From an uncultured Porphyromonadaceae bacterium (lineage in GTDB: Bacteria; Bacteroidota; Bacteroidia; Bacteroidales; UBA11471): a stretch of 61,231 bases of DNA. The notes under the pieces were generated by a model. It was not told the origin of the DNA and made no database searches. It worked only from the letters and a program-made list of their open reading frames with translations. Shown one piece after another: positions 33,700-42,048 of the stretch (the stretch's first letter is position 1; the number at the start of each line of letters is the position of its first letter). The translations under genes were made by a program, and so were the position numbers. The stretch covers positions 1 to 61,231 of the forward strand of contig UQOX01000015.1 in the NCBI GenBank assembly GCA_900542765.1. The letters are read 5' to 3'.

Positions 33700-34275
33700 A
33701 TGAATCCGGAGGAACAGACCTACATCAAACGCATTCTGCGTGGCGAGACCGAGCTGTATGGCTACTTTCTCGACACTTATGGCCAACGCATCTTCACGTT
33801 GGTGCAGCAGATTGTCTCCAACCGCGAAGATGCCGAGGACCTCACGCAGGATATTTTTGTAAAAGCCTTCGAATCGCTGAAAAATTACCGGGGCGATTGC
33901 CAGTTCATCACCTGGATATACCGCATCGCCTACAACATGACAAACAGTGCCCTGCGGAAAAGCAAACAACGGCAGGAGTTCCTGCCGACCGACGAAAACA
34001 CACCGGAACCGGCCGACACCGATTCCTCCTTCGACTTCGCCGACGAGGAAGAACGCGACGAACGCATCGAGGACCTGCAACTCGCCCTCTCGTGGCTCAC
34101 GGCCGAAGAGCGCGCCCTGATTACCCTCTTCTACTACGACAACAAGAGCATCGAGGATTGCGCCTTCATTACCGGCCTGTCCGAAGCCAACATAAAAGTG
34201 CGTCTACATCGCATACGGAAAAAATTATCTTCGTATATTTATCGCATCAAATATGGAAACAGACCGCTATCATGA
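33700..34275 (+). CDS. ECF-family RNA polymerase sigma factor
   Basis: The 191-residue protein has region 2 (about 15-85) with QQIVSNREDAEDLTQDIFVKAFESL and the -10 recognition part FITWIYRIAYNMTNSALRK. An acidic linker follows, then region 4 (about 125-185) with LSWLTAEERALITLFYYDNKSIEDCA and GLSEANIKVRLHRIRKKL as the -35-binding helix-turn-helix. Its own upstream DNA carries an ECF-type promoter, so it is probably autoregulated. The next gene overlaps it by 23 bp and probably encodes its anti-sigma factor. Confidence 0.92.
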   Translation: MNPEEQTYIKRILRGETELYGYFLDTYGQRIFTLVQQIVSNREDAEDLTQDIFVKAFESLKNYRGDCQFITWIYRIAYNMTNSALRKSKQRQEFLPTDENTPEPADTDSSFDFADEEERDERIEDLQLALSWLTAEERALITLFYYDNKSIEDCAFITGLSEANIKVRLHRIRKKLSSYIYRIKYGNRPLS

Positions 34276-34651
34276 ATTGATGAAGGAGGCCATTGCCCGG
34301 CAAAGTCCGGCCGTGCTGCCTGCCGATTTCACCGCCCGCACCCTGCATCGCCTGCAACGCGAAAAGGCCGTCAGGGAACGACGCGCAGAAATCGCGGGCC
34401 TCATCGCCGCCGCCCTCGTATCGCTGACACTCATTGTCATGGCCGGGGTCATACTCCATCACTACGGCATATTACCCTCACAAGAAACCGTGCAAGAAAC
34501 CTTTGCTTCGATAAAGCAAAACATCAAACTTTATTGGGTCGAAAGCCTCCCTTACTACGGGCTGGCCTTTTTGGCCGGAATACTCCTCTTGGCCGACTAC
34601 CTGTTGCGCCGGCACTGGTACAACACCCACAGAAAGGGTTTCGGTTCGTAA
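34253..34651 (+). CDS. Candidate membrane anti-sigma factor
   Basis: The 132-residue protein has a charged cytoplasmic N-terminus (1-45) with PADFTARTLHRLQRE, then two hydrophobic helices (about 48-70 and 98-117). The N-terminal segment resembles the start of many Bacteroidetes anti-sigma factors. It contains no cysteine, so it is not of the zinc-binding ZAS type. The 23-bp overlap with the sigma gene supports coupled, near-equal synthesis. The role is inferred from position and topology. Confidence 0.75.
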   Translation: METDRYHELMKEAIARQSPAVLPADFTARTLHRLQREKAVRERRAEIAGLIAAALVSLTLIVMAGVILHHYGILPSQETVQETFASIKQNIKLYWVESLPYYGLAFLAGILLLADYLLRRHWYNTHRKGFGS

Positions 34652-34729
34652 CCTCAACCGGGAATGGCAGGAGACGACGGGTTTCCCCGGAGAAGGCCAT
34701 CGTCCCTTATGGACAGACTTGATACAAGC

Positions 34730-34777
34730 AAAGACACCGAAGGCAAATCGTTCTCGCGATTTGCCTTCGGTGTCTTT
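34730..34777. terminator. Bidirectional terminator between the sigma operon and thrC
   Basis: A perfect 21-bp stem (34730-34750 with 34757-34777) around a 6-bp loop separates the convergent genes. Confidence 0.85.
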
Positions 34778-34793
34778 ATGTCTGCGGGGATTA

Positions 34794-36095
34794 TTATTTT
34801 CCCAAGAGATAGCGTTTGAAGTGGGTAAAGTCGGGCGACAGCTCGACCGTGCGTTTCTTGCCCTGCATAAAGCGTTGCAGCGTGTCGGGGACGGCAACCG
34901 GTTCGCCGATAATCTCCTCGACCGTAGCCAGGAACTTGGCCGGGTGGGCGGTTTCGAGAAAGACACCGGTTTCTCCGGGCTGCAAACCTTCGGAGAGAGC
35001 ACGGTACCCGCACGTCCCATGCGGGTCGAGCAAGTAATGGTGACGGCGGTAGACGTCGGCCAGCGTCTCGCGTATCTGCCCGTCGGTATAGGCCGCACCG
35101 CTGATGTCGGCGCAGATGGCGTCGTGTGAACCGCCGTAAAGATCGAGCACCCGGGCAAAATTGCTGGGGGCCCCCACGTCCATGGCATTGGCCAAGGTGG
35201 CTACCGAAGGCTTGGGCTCATACTCGCCCGTACGAAGGTAATGCAGGAAAATGTCGTTGCGGTTGTTGGCGGCGATGAAACGTTTCACGGGCAATCCCAT
35301 GCGTTTGGCAAAAAGGCCGGCAGTGATGTTCCCGAAATTTCCGCTGGGCACGCATATCACCACATTATCGGAAATTCCCCGGCGGAGCAACTGGGCATAG
35401 GCATAGAAATAATAGAATGCCTGCGGCAGGAAACGGGCCACGTTGATGGAGTTGGCCGAGGTAAGATGCATCATCTTGTTCAGGTCCTTGTCCATGAAGG
35501 CACTCTTCACCAAAGCCTGACAGTCGTCGAACGTACCGTCGATTTCGAGTGCCGTGATGTTGCGGCCGAGGGTGGTAAACTGCTTCTCCTGTATCTCGCT
35601 CACCTTTCCCTTGGGATAGAGCACATACACCTGTATGCCCGGCACACCCAGGAAACCGTTGGCCACGGCACTGCCCGTGTCGCCCGAGGTGGCGACCAGC
35701 ACATTCACGTCTTTGCCGCCTTCACGCTGGATAAAATAGCCCAGCAGGCGAGCCATGAAACGGGCACCGACATCTTTGAACGCCAACGTGGGACCGTGGA
35801 AGAGTTCGAGGCTGTAAATGGAGTCATGCACCGGCACCAGCGGTATGTCGAAATTCAGGGTATCGTAAACAATGTTTTTGAGCACATTGGCATCAACGTC
35901 TTCGCCAAAGAAAGCCTCGGCTACGATAAACGAGATTTCTTGGAGCGACATTCCTCCCATGTTATGGAAAAATGCCGGTGGGAGACGCTTGATCTTTTCG
36001 GGCATATAGAGCCCCTTGTCGGGGGCGAGTCCTTTGACAACGGCCTCTTCGAGCGAGGCAGGTGGTGTCTGTTTATTGGTACTGTAATATTGCAT
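34794..36095 (-). CDS. thrC: Threonine synthase
   Basis: ThrC converts O-phosphohomoserine to threonine using PLP. At 433 residues it has normal length. The N-terminal YYSTNKQTPPASLEEAVVKG is typical, the cofactor lysine is K107 in GPTLAFKDVGARF, and the phosphate loop is TSGDTGSA. It is the third gene of the thrA-apgM-thrC set, but the 217-bp gap before it contains its own -7 box and a hairpin leader. Confidence 0.96.
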   Translation of the reverse strand: MQYYSTNKQTPPASLEEAVVKGLAPDKGLYMPEKIKRLPPAFFHNMGGMSLQEISFIVAEAFFGEDVDANVLKNIVYDTLNFDIPLVPVHDSIYSLELFHGPTLAFKDVGARFMARLLGYFIQREGGKDVNVLVATSGDTGSAVANGFLGVPGIQVYVLYPKGKVSEIQEKQFTTLGRNITALEIDGTFDDCQALVKSAFMDKDLNKMMHLTSANSINVARFLPQAFYYFYAYAQLLRRGISDNVVICVPSGNFGNITAGLFAKRMGLPVKRFIAANNRNDIFLHYLRTGEYEPKPSVATLANAMDVGAPSNFARVLDLYGGSHDAICADISGAAYTDGQIRETLADVYRRHHYLLDPHGTCGYRALSEGLQPGETGVFLETAHPAKFLATVEEIIGEPVAVPDTLQRFMQGKKRTVELSPDFTHFKRYLLGK

Positions 36096-36120
36096 GATGT
36101 TTCTTATCTTTCACTGTTCG

Positions 36121-36145
36121 GGAACCTCTCCGAGCCGGAGATTCC
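36121..36145 (-). promoter_or_regulatory. Hairpin in the thrC leader
   Basis: On the minus strand GGAA and CTCCG pair with CGGAG and TTCC around a 3-bp loop, with small internal mismatches. It lies about 25 bp before thrC and has no U-run, so it may affect translation or RNA stability. Confidence 0.45.
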
Positions 36146-36166
36146 GGCCGTGCAAGGCTACCGATA

Positions 36167-36174
36167 CAAAGATA
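36167..36174 (-). promoter_or_regulatory. -7 box for thrC
   Basis: The minus strand reads TATCTTTG, 71 bp before the thrC start. No TTG is seen at -33. Confidence 0.6.
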
Positions 36175-36312
36175 ATTTTTTTTTGGAGAAGTGTTTCTTA
36201 AAAGAAGTTCTTTTTAGAAGCTCGTGCGAACTATTTTAGTTGAAATATTCCAACGATTGTTTTTATTACTTAGCATGCACACTTATCTGCGCTTATACGA
36301 CAATCTCTTGCC

Positions 36313-37530
36313 CTACTTCCTTGGGCTGGCAAAGAATGCCTTGATAAATTCATCGCCCGAGAGTGTGCCATAATAGCCCCGGGCAACGCTCTCCTCGTCA
36401 TACACCTGCACGGCATCGGGGGTCTCACCGGGCTTGTAGATGACAAACGGTATGGGGGCATTGGTGTGCGTTTTCAGCCGACAGGGGGTCGGGTGGTCGG
36501 GCAAGAGGGCTATGGTAAGCGGCTCGCCCAATGAATCGGCAGCAGCCAGCAAGGGCTGCAACACACGATGGTCGAGATACTCGACCGTCGTCTTCTTCAA
36601 CTGGGCATCGCCCTCGTGTCCCGCCTCATCACTGGCCTCGATATGGAGGTAAACAAAATCATCGGTCTTCAAGGCTTCAATCGCCGCAGCCACCTTTCCT
36701 TCGTAATTGGTGTCGTAGAGGCCGGTGGCTCCGGGCACATCGATGGAACGCAGGCCGGCATACACGCCGATGCCCTTTATCAAGTCGACGGCCGAAATGA
36801 CGGCTCCGCTCTTGATGCCGTAATGCGAAGCCAGAGTTTCCATGCGAGGCTTGTAACCGGGCGACCACGGCCAAATGCTGTTGGCCATATCCTTGCCTTG
36901 TTCCCGACGCCGGATATTCACCGGGTGCTGGGGCAGAATTTCTTGCGAACGCAGAATAAGCCGGTTTATGAGATAGGCTGTCTCAGAGGCCCGGACATCG
37001 AGCGGACGCACCAACACGTCGCGAAACGGGGTGCCGGGCACATCGTGCGGAGGGGTGCAATGGAGACGCTTGTCGCCATCTTTGATTTTGAGCAGGTGAC
37101 GATAGGAGACACCGGGATAGAAATGCACCGTCTCGTCGCCCAACTCCTGTTGGAGGAAAGTGATCAATTCGTGAGCCTCCTCGTTTGAGATGTGCCCCGC
37201 CGAATGGTTCTTTATCTTCCCCTCCTCGATGCAGATGAGATTGCAACGCATGGCCATCTCGCCGGGGAGAATGTCGATGCCCATACTGGCAGCTTCGAGC
37301 GAACCGCGCCCTTCAAAAACGGTGGGCAGGTCATAGCCCAAAATAGCCATATTGGCAATTTCGCTGCCCGGTTCAAAACCCGCCGGTACGGTATGCAATC
37401 GACCGCAACGGCCGTGAGCCGCCAGCCAGTCCATGGCCGGCGTGTCGGCCGCCTGTATGGGGGTGCGTCCGCCCAACGAATCGACCGGCTCGTCGGCCAT
37501 GCCGTCGCCCAAAACTATAATATATTTCAT
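36313..37530 (-). CDS. apgM: ApgM-like alkaline-phosphatase superfamily enzyme, probably the homoserine kinase of the threonine pathway
   Basis: The 405-residue protein belongs to the archaeal-type cofactor-independent phosphoglycerate mutase family. Metal-site motifs are visible: IIVLGDGMAD at the start, HIEASDEAGHEGD and LLPDHPTP. It sits between thrA and thrC, exactly where ThrB is missing. Comparative genomics has proposed ThrB2-type ApgM homologues as homoserine kinases, so that role is likely; phosphoglycerate mutase remains the alternative. The start at 37530 begins MKYIIVLGDG and lies 10 bp after thrA. Confidence 0.85.
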   Translation of the reverse strand: MKYIIVLGDGMADEPVDSLGGRTPIQAADTPAMDWLAAHGRCGRLHTVPAGFEPGSEIANMAILGYDLPTVFEGRGSLEAASMGIDILPGEMAMRCNLICIEEGKIKNHSAGHISNEEAHELITFLQQELGDETVHFYPGVSYRHLLKIKDGDKRLHCTPPHDVPGTPFRDVLVRPLDVRASETAYLINRLILRSQEILPQHPVNIRRREQGKDMANSIWPWSPGYKPRMETLASHYGIKSGAVISAVDLIKGIGVYAGLRSIDVPGATGLYDTNYEGKVAAAIEALKTDDFVYLHIEASDEAGHEGDAQLKKTTVEYLDHRVLQPLLAAADSLGEPLTIALLPDHPTPCRLKTHTNAPIPFVIYKPGETPDAVQVYDEESVARGYYGTLSGDEFIKAFFASPRK

Positions 37531-37540
37531 GTCGGCAAAA

Positions 37541-39976
37541 TTATCGTATGTTGGCAATTCCTATAATGTCGGCAAACACGCCGGCAGCGGTAACCGGTGC
37601 TCCGGCACCATATCCTTTGATAATCATCGGGTATTCGTTGTATCGGTCGGTCGTAATGAGAATGACGTTGTTGCTGCCTTCCAATTCGTAGAAGGGGTGC
37701 TCACGGCCGACTCCCTGCAAACCGATGCGGGCCTTGCCGTTGGCGAGCGAAGCGACAAAACGGAAACGCTTGCCCTGGGCGGCCACTTCGCGGCGGCGTT
37801 GCTCAAACTCGGCGTCGAGCTCGGGGACCTCTTTCCAGAAATCTTCCAACGAACCCTCGAAATACTTGTCGGGGATAAAGAGATTTTTTTCCACATCGGC
37901 CTGTTCGATGCGGTAGCCGGCTTCACGGGCGAGAATGACCAGTTTGCGCAAAACGTCCTGTCCGCTCAAATCGACCCGGGGGTCGGGCTCGCTGTATCCG
38001 GCCTCCTGGGCCATGCGTATGGCCCGGCTCAGAGGCACGTCTTCGCTCAGCACGTTGAAGATGTAGTTGAGCGTACCCGAAACGACTGCCTCGATGCGCA
38101 GTATGGTATCGCCACTGTTTATCAGGCTGTTGATGGTATTGATGATGGGCAGCCCGGCACCGACGTTGGTCTCGAAGAGGAACTTCACGTCGCGACGGCG
38201 GGCGGTCTGTTTCAAGAGGGCATAATTCTCATAGTCCGACGAGGCGGCAACCTTGTTGGCGGCAACGACCGACACGTTGTGATCGAGCAGCTGCTGGTAT
38301 ATGGCCGCAATTTCGGGACTGGCCGTGCAATCGACAAAGACCGAGTTGAAGATGTTCATCTTGATAATCGAGTCGCGAATCTCCTCGGGAGAACTCTTTA
38401 TGGAAGAGTTTTTCAGCAACTCCTCGTAATTGTCGAGCGGAATACCTTCGCGACAGAACACCGACTGACGGGAATTGGAGAGTCCCACGATATTGATGCG
38501 CAACGATTTCTCTTTGAGCAGGCGGGGCTGCTGGCTGCGAATCTGTTCGAGCAGATTGCTTCCCACAAGGCCGATGCCGGCAATAAAGACATTGAGCACC
38601 TGTGTGTCGGAGAGGAAAAACGAGTCGTGAATCACGTTCAGTGCCTTGCGCAGGCTGCCCAACTCGATGACAAACGATATGTTGGTCTCGCTGGCACCTT
38701 GCGCACAAGCTATCACATTGATACCGTTTCGTCCCAACGTGTTGAAAAGTTTTCCGGCAATACCAGGGGTATGTTTCATGTTCTCCCCCACGATGGCCAC
38801 CGTGGCCAAGTCACGCTCGGCAAAAGCCTTGCTCATCTCACCCATTTCGATTTCATGGGCAAATTCCCGGTTGAGCACGGCAATGGCATTGTCGGCATCG
38901 GCATTACGCACGGCAATCGAAGTATTGTTCTCCGAAGCGGCCTGCGAAACCAAGAACACACTGATACCCGACTTGGCCAACGCCTTGAATATGCGGTAAT
39001 TGACACCGATGACGCCCACCATGCCCAATCCCGAAACGGTGATGAGGCAGGTATCGTTGATGGAGGAGATTCCCTTGATGGCTTTCCCGTCGGTGGCATG
39101 AGCCCCCTCGGCGATGAGCGTGCCGGGTGCTTCGGGGTTGAACGTATTCTTGATAACGATGGGAATGTTTTTGTGATATACGGGATATATCGTCGGGGGA
39201 TATATCACCTTAGCGCCGAAGTTGCACAACTCCATGGCCTCGGTAAACGAGAGCTGCTCGATGACATAGGTGTTGTTGATGACCCGGGGATCGGCTGTCA
39301 TGAAGCCGTCGACATCGGTCCATATTTCGAGACGCGAGGCATCGAGAGCGGCCGCAATAATGGCAGCCGTGTAGTCCGAGCCGCCCCGGCCGAGATTGGT
39401 CACTTCACCCGTCTGGCTGTCGGAGGAGATGAAACCCGGCACCAAAGCGACCTGCGGCAGGCGGGTAAATGTCTCGTGTATGAGAGCGTTGGTCTTTTCG
39501 AAATCGACGATGTTTTTCTCGAACTGCGATTCGGTTTTGATAAAGGTGCGCGAGTCATAATGCACGGCTCCGTCGATAATGCGGCTGATGATGAACGACG
39601 ACAGCCGCTCGCCGTAGCTCACAATGATGTTTTGTGTCTTCGACGAGAGGTCGCGTATGAGCGACACCCCCTTGTAGATGTTCGAAAGCTCATCGAGAAG
39701 CGCGTCGGTCTGCACGCGCACCTCTTGCTGACGCTCGGCCGGAACCACTCCGGCGATAATATCGTGATGGCGGGCAATGATTTCTCGCAAATTGTCTTGG
39801 TAATCGAGCGAACCCGAGGCGGCTTCACGCGCGGTTTCGAGCAGTTTGTCGGTGATTCCGCCCAAGGCCGAGACCACCACAATCACCGGTTCGTGACACG
39901 ATTCAACGATTTGTTTTACATTTTTCAGGCTCTTTACCGACCCTACCGAGGTCCCGCCGAATTTCAATACTTTCAT
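37541..39976 (-). CDS. thrA: Bifunctional aspartokinase / homoserine dehydrogenase I
   Basis: This 811-residue fusion catalyses the first and third steps from aspartate to homoserine. The aspartokinase domain (about 1-290) starts KVLKFGGTSVGS and has GRGGSDYTAA. ACT repeats (about 310-460) include ISVFLVSQAASENNTS and NVIACAQGASETNIS for threonine feedback. The homoserine dehydrogenase domain (about 465-811) has GIGLVGSNLLEQI and the catalytic region ANKVAAS. The start is the ATG at 39976, four codons inside a frame that could begin with TTG. It heads the threonine operon. Confidence 0.96.
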   Translation of the reverse strand: MKVLKFGGTSVGSVKSLKNVKQIVESCHEPVIVVVSALGGITDKLLETAREAASGSLDYQDNLREIIARHHDIIAGVVPAERQQEVRVQTDALLDELSNIYKGVSLIRDLSSKTQNIIVSYGERLSSFIISRIIDGAVHYDSRTFIKTESQFEKNIVDFEKTNALIHETFTRLPQVALVPGFISSDSQTGEVTNLGRGGSDYTAAIIAAALDASRLEIWTDVDGFMTADPRVINNTYVIEQLSFTEAMELCNFGAKVIYPPTIYPVYHKNIPIVIKNTFNPEAPGTLIAEGAHATDGKAIKGISSINDTCLITVSGLGMVGVIGVNYRIFKALAKSGISVFLVSQAASENNTSIAVRNADADNAIAVLNREFAHEIEMGEMSKAFAERDLATVAIVGENMKHTPGIAGKLFNTLGRNGINVIACAQGASETNISFVIELGSLRKALNVIHDSFFLSDTQVLNVFIAGIGLVGSNLLEQIRSQQPRLLKEKSLRINIVGLSNSRQSVFCREGIPLDNYEELLKNSSIKSSPEEIRDSIIKMNIFNSVFVDCTASPEIAAIYQQLLDHNVSVVAANKVAASSDYENYALLKQTARRRDVKFLFETNVGAGLPIINTINSLINSGDTILRIEAVVSGTLNYIFNVLSEDVPLSRAIRMAQEAGYSEPDPRVDLSGQDVLRKLVILAREAGYRIEQADVEKNLFIPDKYFEGSLEDFWKEVPELDAEFEQRRREVAAQGKRFRFVASLANGKARIGLQGVGREHPFYELEGSNNVILITTDRYNEYPMIIKGYGAGAPVTAAGVFADIIGIANIR

Positions 39977-40062
39977 AGAGATATACAACTATTTCATGCC
40001 TGAGAAAAAGGCATATAGCGGCACTTTTTCATCAGAACGTCATTTCAAAACAAATAATAGTG

Positions 40063-40086
40063 AAAAATACTTCCCGAAGCGGAAGT
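40063..40086 (-). terminator. Possible attenuator upstream of thrA
   Basis: On the minus strand ACTTCC (40081-40086) pairs with GGAAGT (40069-40074) around gcttcg, followed by ATTTTT. It lies about 90 bp before thrA, so transcription into thrA would have to pass it. The stem is short. Confidence 0.5.
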
Positions 40087-40108
40087 TGGCATAAATTCGC
40101 GGAAAATA

Positions 40109-40132
40109 ACAACGGACCCCCTAAGGGGTTGT
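40109..40132 (-). promoter_or_regulatory. Second hairpin in the thrA leader with a mini-frame MTTP
   Basis: CCCC and GGGG (40118-40121 with 40125-40128) pair around a 3-base loop, with outer ACAA/TTGT pairs and a bulge. A four-codon frame ATG-ACA-ACC-CCT-TAG (40135 down to 40121) runs into this hairpin and contains two Thr codons. Function as a leader peptide is speculative. Confidence 0.35.
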
Positions 40133-40240
40133 CATCGTGAAACAAGTCATTATATTCCGGCACTGCATATTATCTGAATTTCATATTCGGCGGCAATATT
40201 ACGCAAAATATCTCAAAACTCCTACATTTTTTTATTTTTT

Positions 40241-40264
40241 CTGCGCCAAACGCAGCGTTTTTTT
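40241..40264 (+). terminator. Terminator-like hairpin with no obvious upstream gene
   Basis: CTGCG/CGCAG around ccaaa, then seven T residues. No plus-strand gene precedes it between thrA and this point. Confidence 0.5.
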
Positions 40265-40328
40265 ATCATCGGCCGCCATATCGGCTCCACAAAAGCCGTA
40301 AGACCCGCCGGGTAAATTGGGACTTTTC

Positions 40329-40359
40329 TTGCCCGATATACTTATTATGGCTATCTTTG
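40329..40359 (+). promoter_or_regulatory. Promoter of the GH28 gene
   Basis: TTG (40329-40331), a 20-bp spacer and TATCTTTG (40352-40359) match the consensus. It leaves a leader of about 100 nt before the ATG at 40469. Confidence 0.78.
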
Positions 40360-40468
40360 GGCTGACGGTTCCCGCCTCGACGAATGCAACCGTAGCCCCC
40401 CTCGCCTTACCGGCTACGGGCTACGGACGACAACCGAAAAGAGACACACAAACATAATATTTTACCTT

Positions 40469-41941
40469 ATGAAAAAACTGTTACCAGGAATTCTCCTCTT
40501 ACTCACGGTCGGCCTGGCAGGGACGCTGCACGCCCAACCGGGTGATGCCTTGCCGGCATCGGTCTATGAGGGCTTGCCTTTTGAGATGAAAAAAGTAGAG
40601 CAACCCCATTTCGCCCGATACACAGTGTCGATAACCGACTTCGGTGCCGTACCCGACGGCAAGACGCTGAATACCGAAGCCATTAACAATGCCATCGCCA
40701 CCGTGAGCCGCAAGGGTGGCGGTACGGTTATAATTCCGGCAGGCTACTGGATTACCGGCCCCATCTGCCTGCAAAGCGGAGTTGAACTCCACACCGAGAA
40801 AAACGCCTTTATCCTCTTCTCCGAAGACCACAGCCTATACAAGCGCGAGGGGGCCCGAAAAGGAGAACTGTCGCTCTCACCCATCTCTGCCGACCATGCC
40901 GACAACATCGCCATCACGGGCGACGGCATCTTCGACGGCAACGGCGACACCTGGCGCATGGTGAAACGCAGCAAACTCACGGCCGGACAGTGGAAAGAAC
41001 GGGTCACCTCGGGTGGCGTGGTCAACGAAGCCGGCGACGTGTGGTACCCGAGCCAGGCTGCCATGGAGGGCGAAGGGCGCCCCAACATGGTGCGGCTCTT
41101 CGAGTGCAACCGGGTTTTGCTGCAAGGCGTTACCTTCCGCAACTCGCCGGCTTGGTGCATACACCCCATTCATTGCGAAGACCTGACCCTGCACCAAGTA
41201 TCGGTCATCAACCCGTGGTATTCGCAGAACGGTGATGCCCTCGACGTGGAGTCGTGCAACCGGGTGGTCATCTACGACTGCACGTTCGATGCGGGCGATG
41301 ACGCCATCTGCATCAAATCGGGCAAGGACAAAGCCGGTCGCGAACGGGGCTGGCCCTGCCAAAACGTGATTGCCCGCAACAATGTGGTGTATCACGGACA
41401 CGGCGGCTTTGTCGTGGGCAGCGAAATGTCGGGCGGCGTAAAAAACATTTTCATCGACAACTGCACCTTTATCGGCACCGACGTGGGTATCCGCTTCAAA
41501 AGCACCCGGGGCCGCGGCGGCGTGGTAGAAAACATCTATTGCCGCAACATCAACATGTTTGATATTGCCAATGAGAATATTCTCTTCGACCTCTACTACG
41601 GTGTCAAAGACAAAGACAACCGCCCGGTCACTGTCGACGAGGGTACACCCCAATTCCGCAACATATATATATCCGACGTGAAAGCCATCGGCGGACGTTG
41701 CGCCATGCTCTTCAACGGACTGCCCGAAATGCCGGTCAAGAACATTGTGCTGAAAAACATCTCCATCTCGGGCAGCACAACCGGTGCCATCATTCGCCAG
41801 TCGGAAAACATCATCATGGATAATGTCGTCATTACCCCCAAAGAGGGCGATGCCGTCGTCTGGGAGCAGGTAAAGAATGTCACGTTCAACGGGAAGAAAA
41901 TCAAGCCGGTCGGCGAAAAGACCGAAATCATCAGCAAATAG
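40469..41941 (+). CDS. Exported glycoside hydrolase family 28 enzyme (polygalacturonase-like)
   Basis: GH28 enzymes hydrolyse pectic galacturonan or rhamnogalacturonan. The 490-residue protein has a signal peptide ending LHAQ (residue 23) and a right-handed beta-helix. GH28 signatures are present: NGDALDVES (N254, D256), AGDDAICIKS (D277, D278), GHGGFVVGSE with H311, and RFKSTRGRGG. No SusC/SusD genes lie nearby, so it is not part of a visible polysaccharide-use locus, but the uronate genes at the start of the window could use its products. Confidence 0.92.
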   Translation: MKKLLPGILLLLTVGLAGTLHAQPGDALPASVYEGLPFEMKKVEQPHFARYTVSITDFGAVPDGKTLNTEAINNAIATVSRKGGGTVIIPAGYWITGPICLQSGVELHTEKNAFILFSEDHSLYKREGARKGELSLSPISADHADNIAITGDGIFDGNGDTWRMVKRSKLTAGQWKERVTSGGVVNEAGDVWYPSQAAMEGEGRPNMVRLFECNRVLLQGVTFRNSPAWCIHPIHCEDLTLHQVSVINPWYSQNGDALDVESCNRVVIYDCTFDAGDDAICIKSGKDKAGRERGWPCQNVIARNNVVYHGHGGFVVGSEMSGGVKNIFIDNCTFIGTDVGIRFKSTRGRGGVVENIYCRNINMFDIANENILFDLYYGVKDKDNRPVTVDEGTPQFRNIYISDVKAIGGRCAMLFNGLPEMPVKNIVLKNISISGSTTGAIIRQSENIIMDNVVITPKEGDAVVWEQVKNVTFNGKKIKPVGEKTEIISK

Positions 41942-41983
41942 ACGAGGTCTGCCAAGCTACCCCCTGGCTCACCTTATAATGCA

Positions 41984-42022
41984 GACGGCGTAACCCCCAT
42001 ACGGGAGTTACGCCGTCTTTTT
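41984..42022. terminator. Terminator between GH28 and pepD
   Basis: The 11-bp stem GACGGCGTAAC/GTTACGCCGTC is followed by a T-run on the plus strand; it separates convergent genes. Confidence 0.9.
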
Positions 42023-42048
42023 CACAATCCGGGAAAGCCCGGTATTTA

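Larger units (their letters stand above)
39977..40468. other. Intergenic region between thrA and the GH28 gene
   Basis: About 490 bp without a convincing protein gene. The half near thrA contains a possible attenuator, a second hairpin with a four-codon frame, and an imperfect ATGCC/GGCAT hairpin at about 39995-40012. The half near GH28 contains an unexplained plus-strand terminator-like hairpin and the GH28 promoter. Confidence 0.6.

Noticed and set aside
37433..40003. 856-codon open frame on the plus strand opposite thrA and the start of apgM
   Set aside because: It is exactly antisense to genes with full family support, shows no recognisable domain and is explained by GC-biased codon use leaving few stops.
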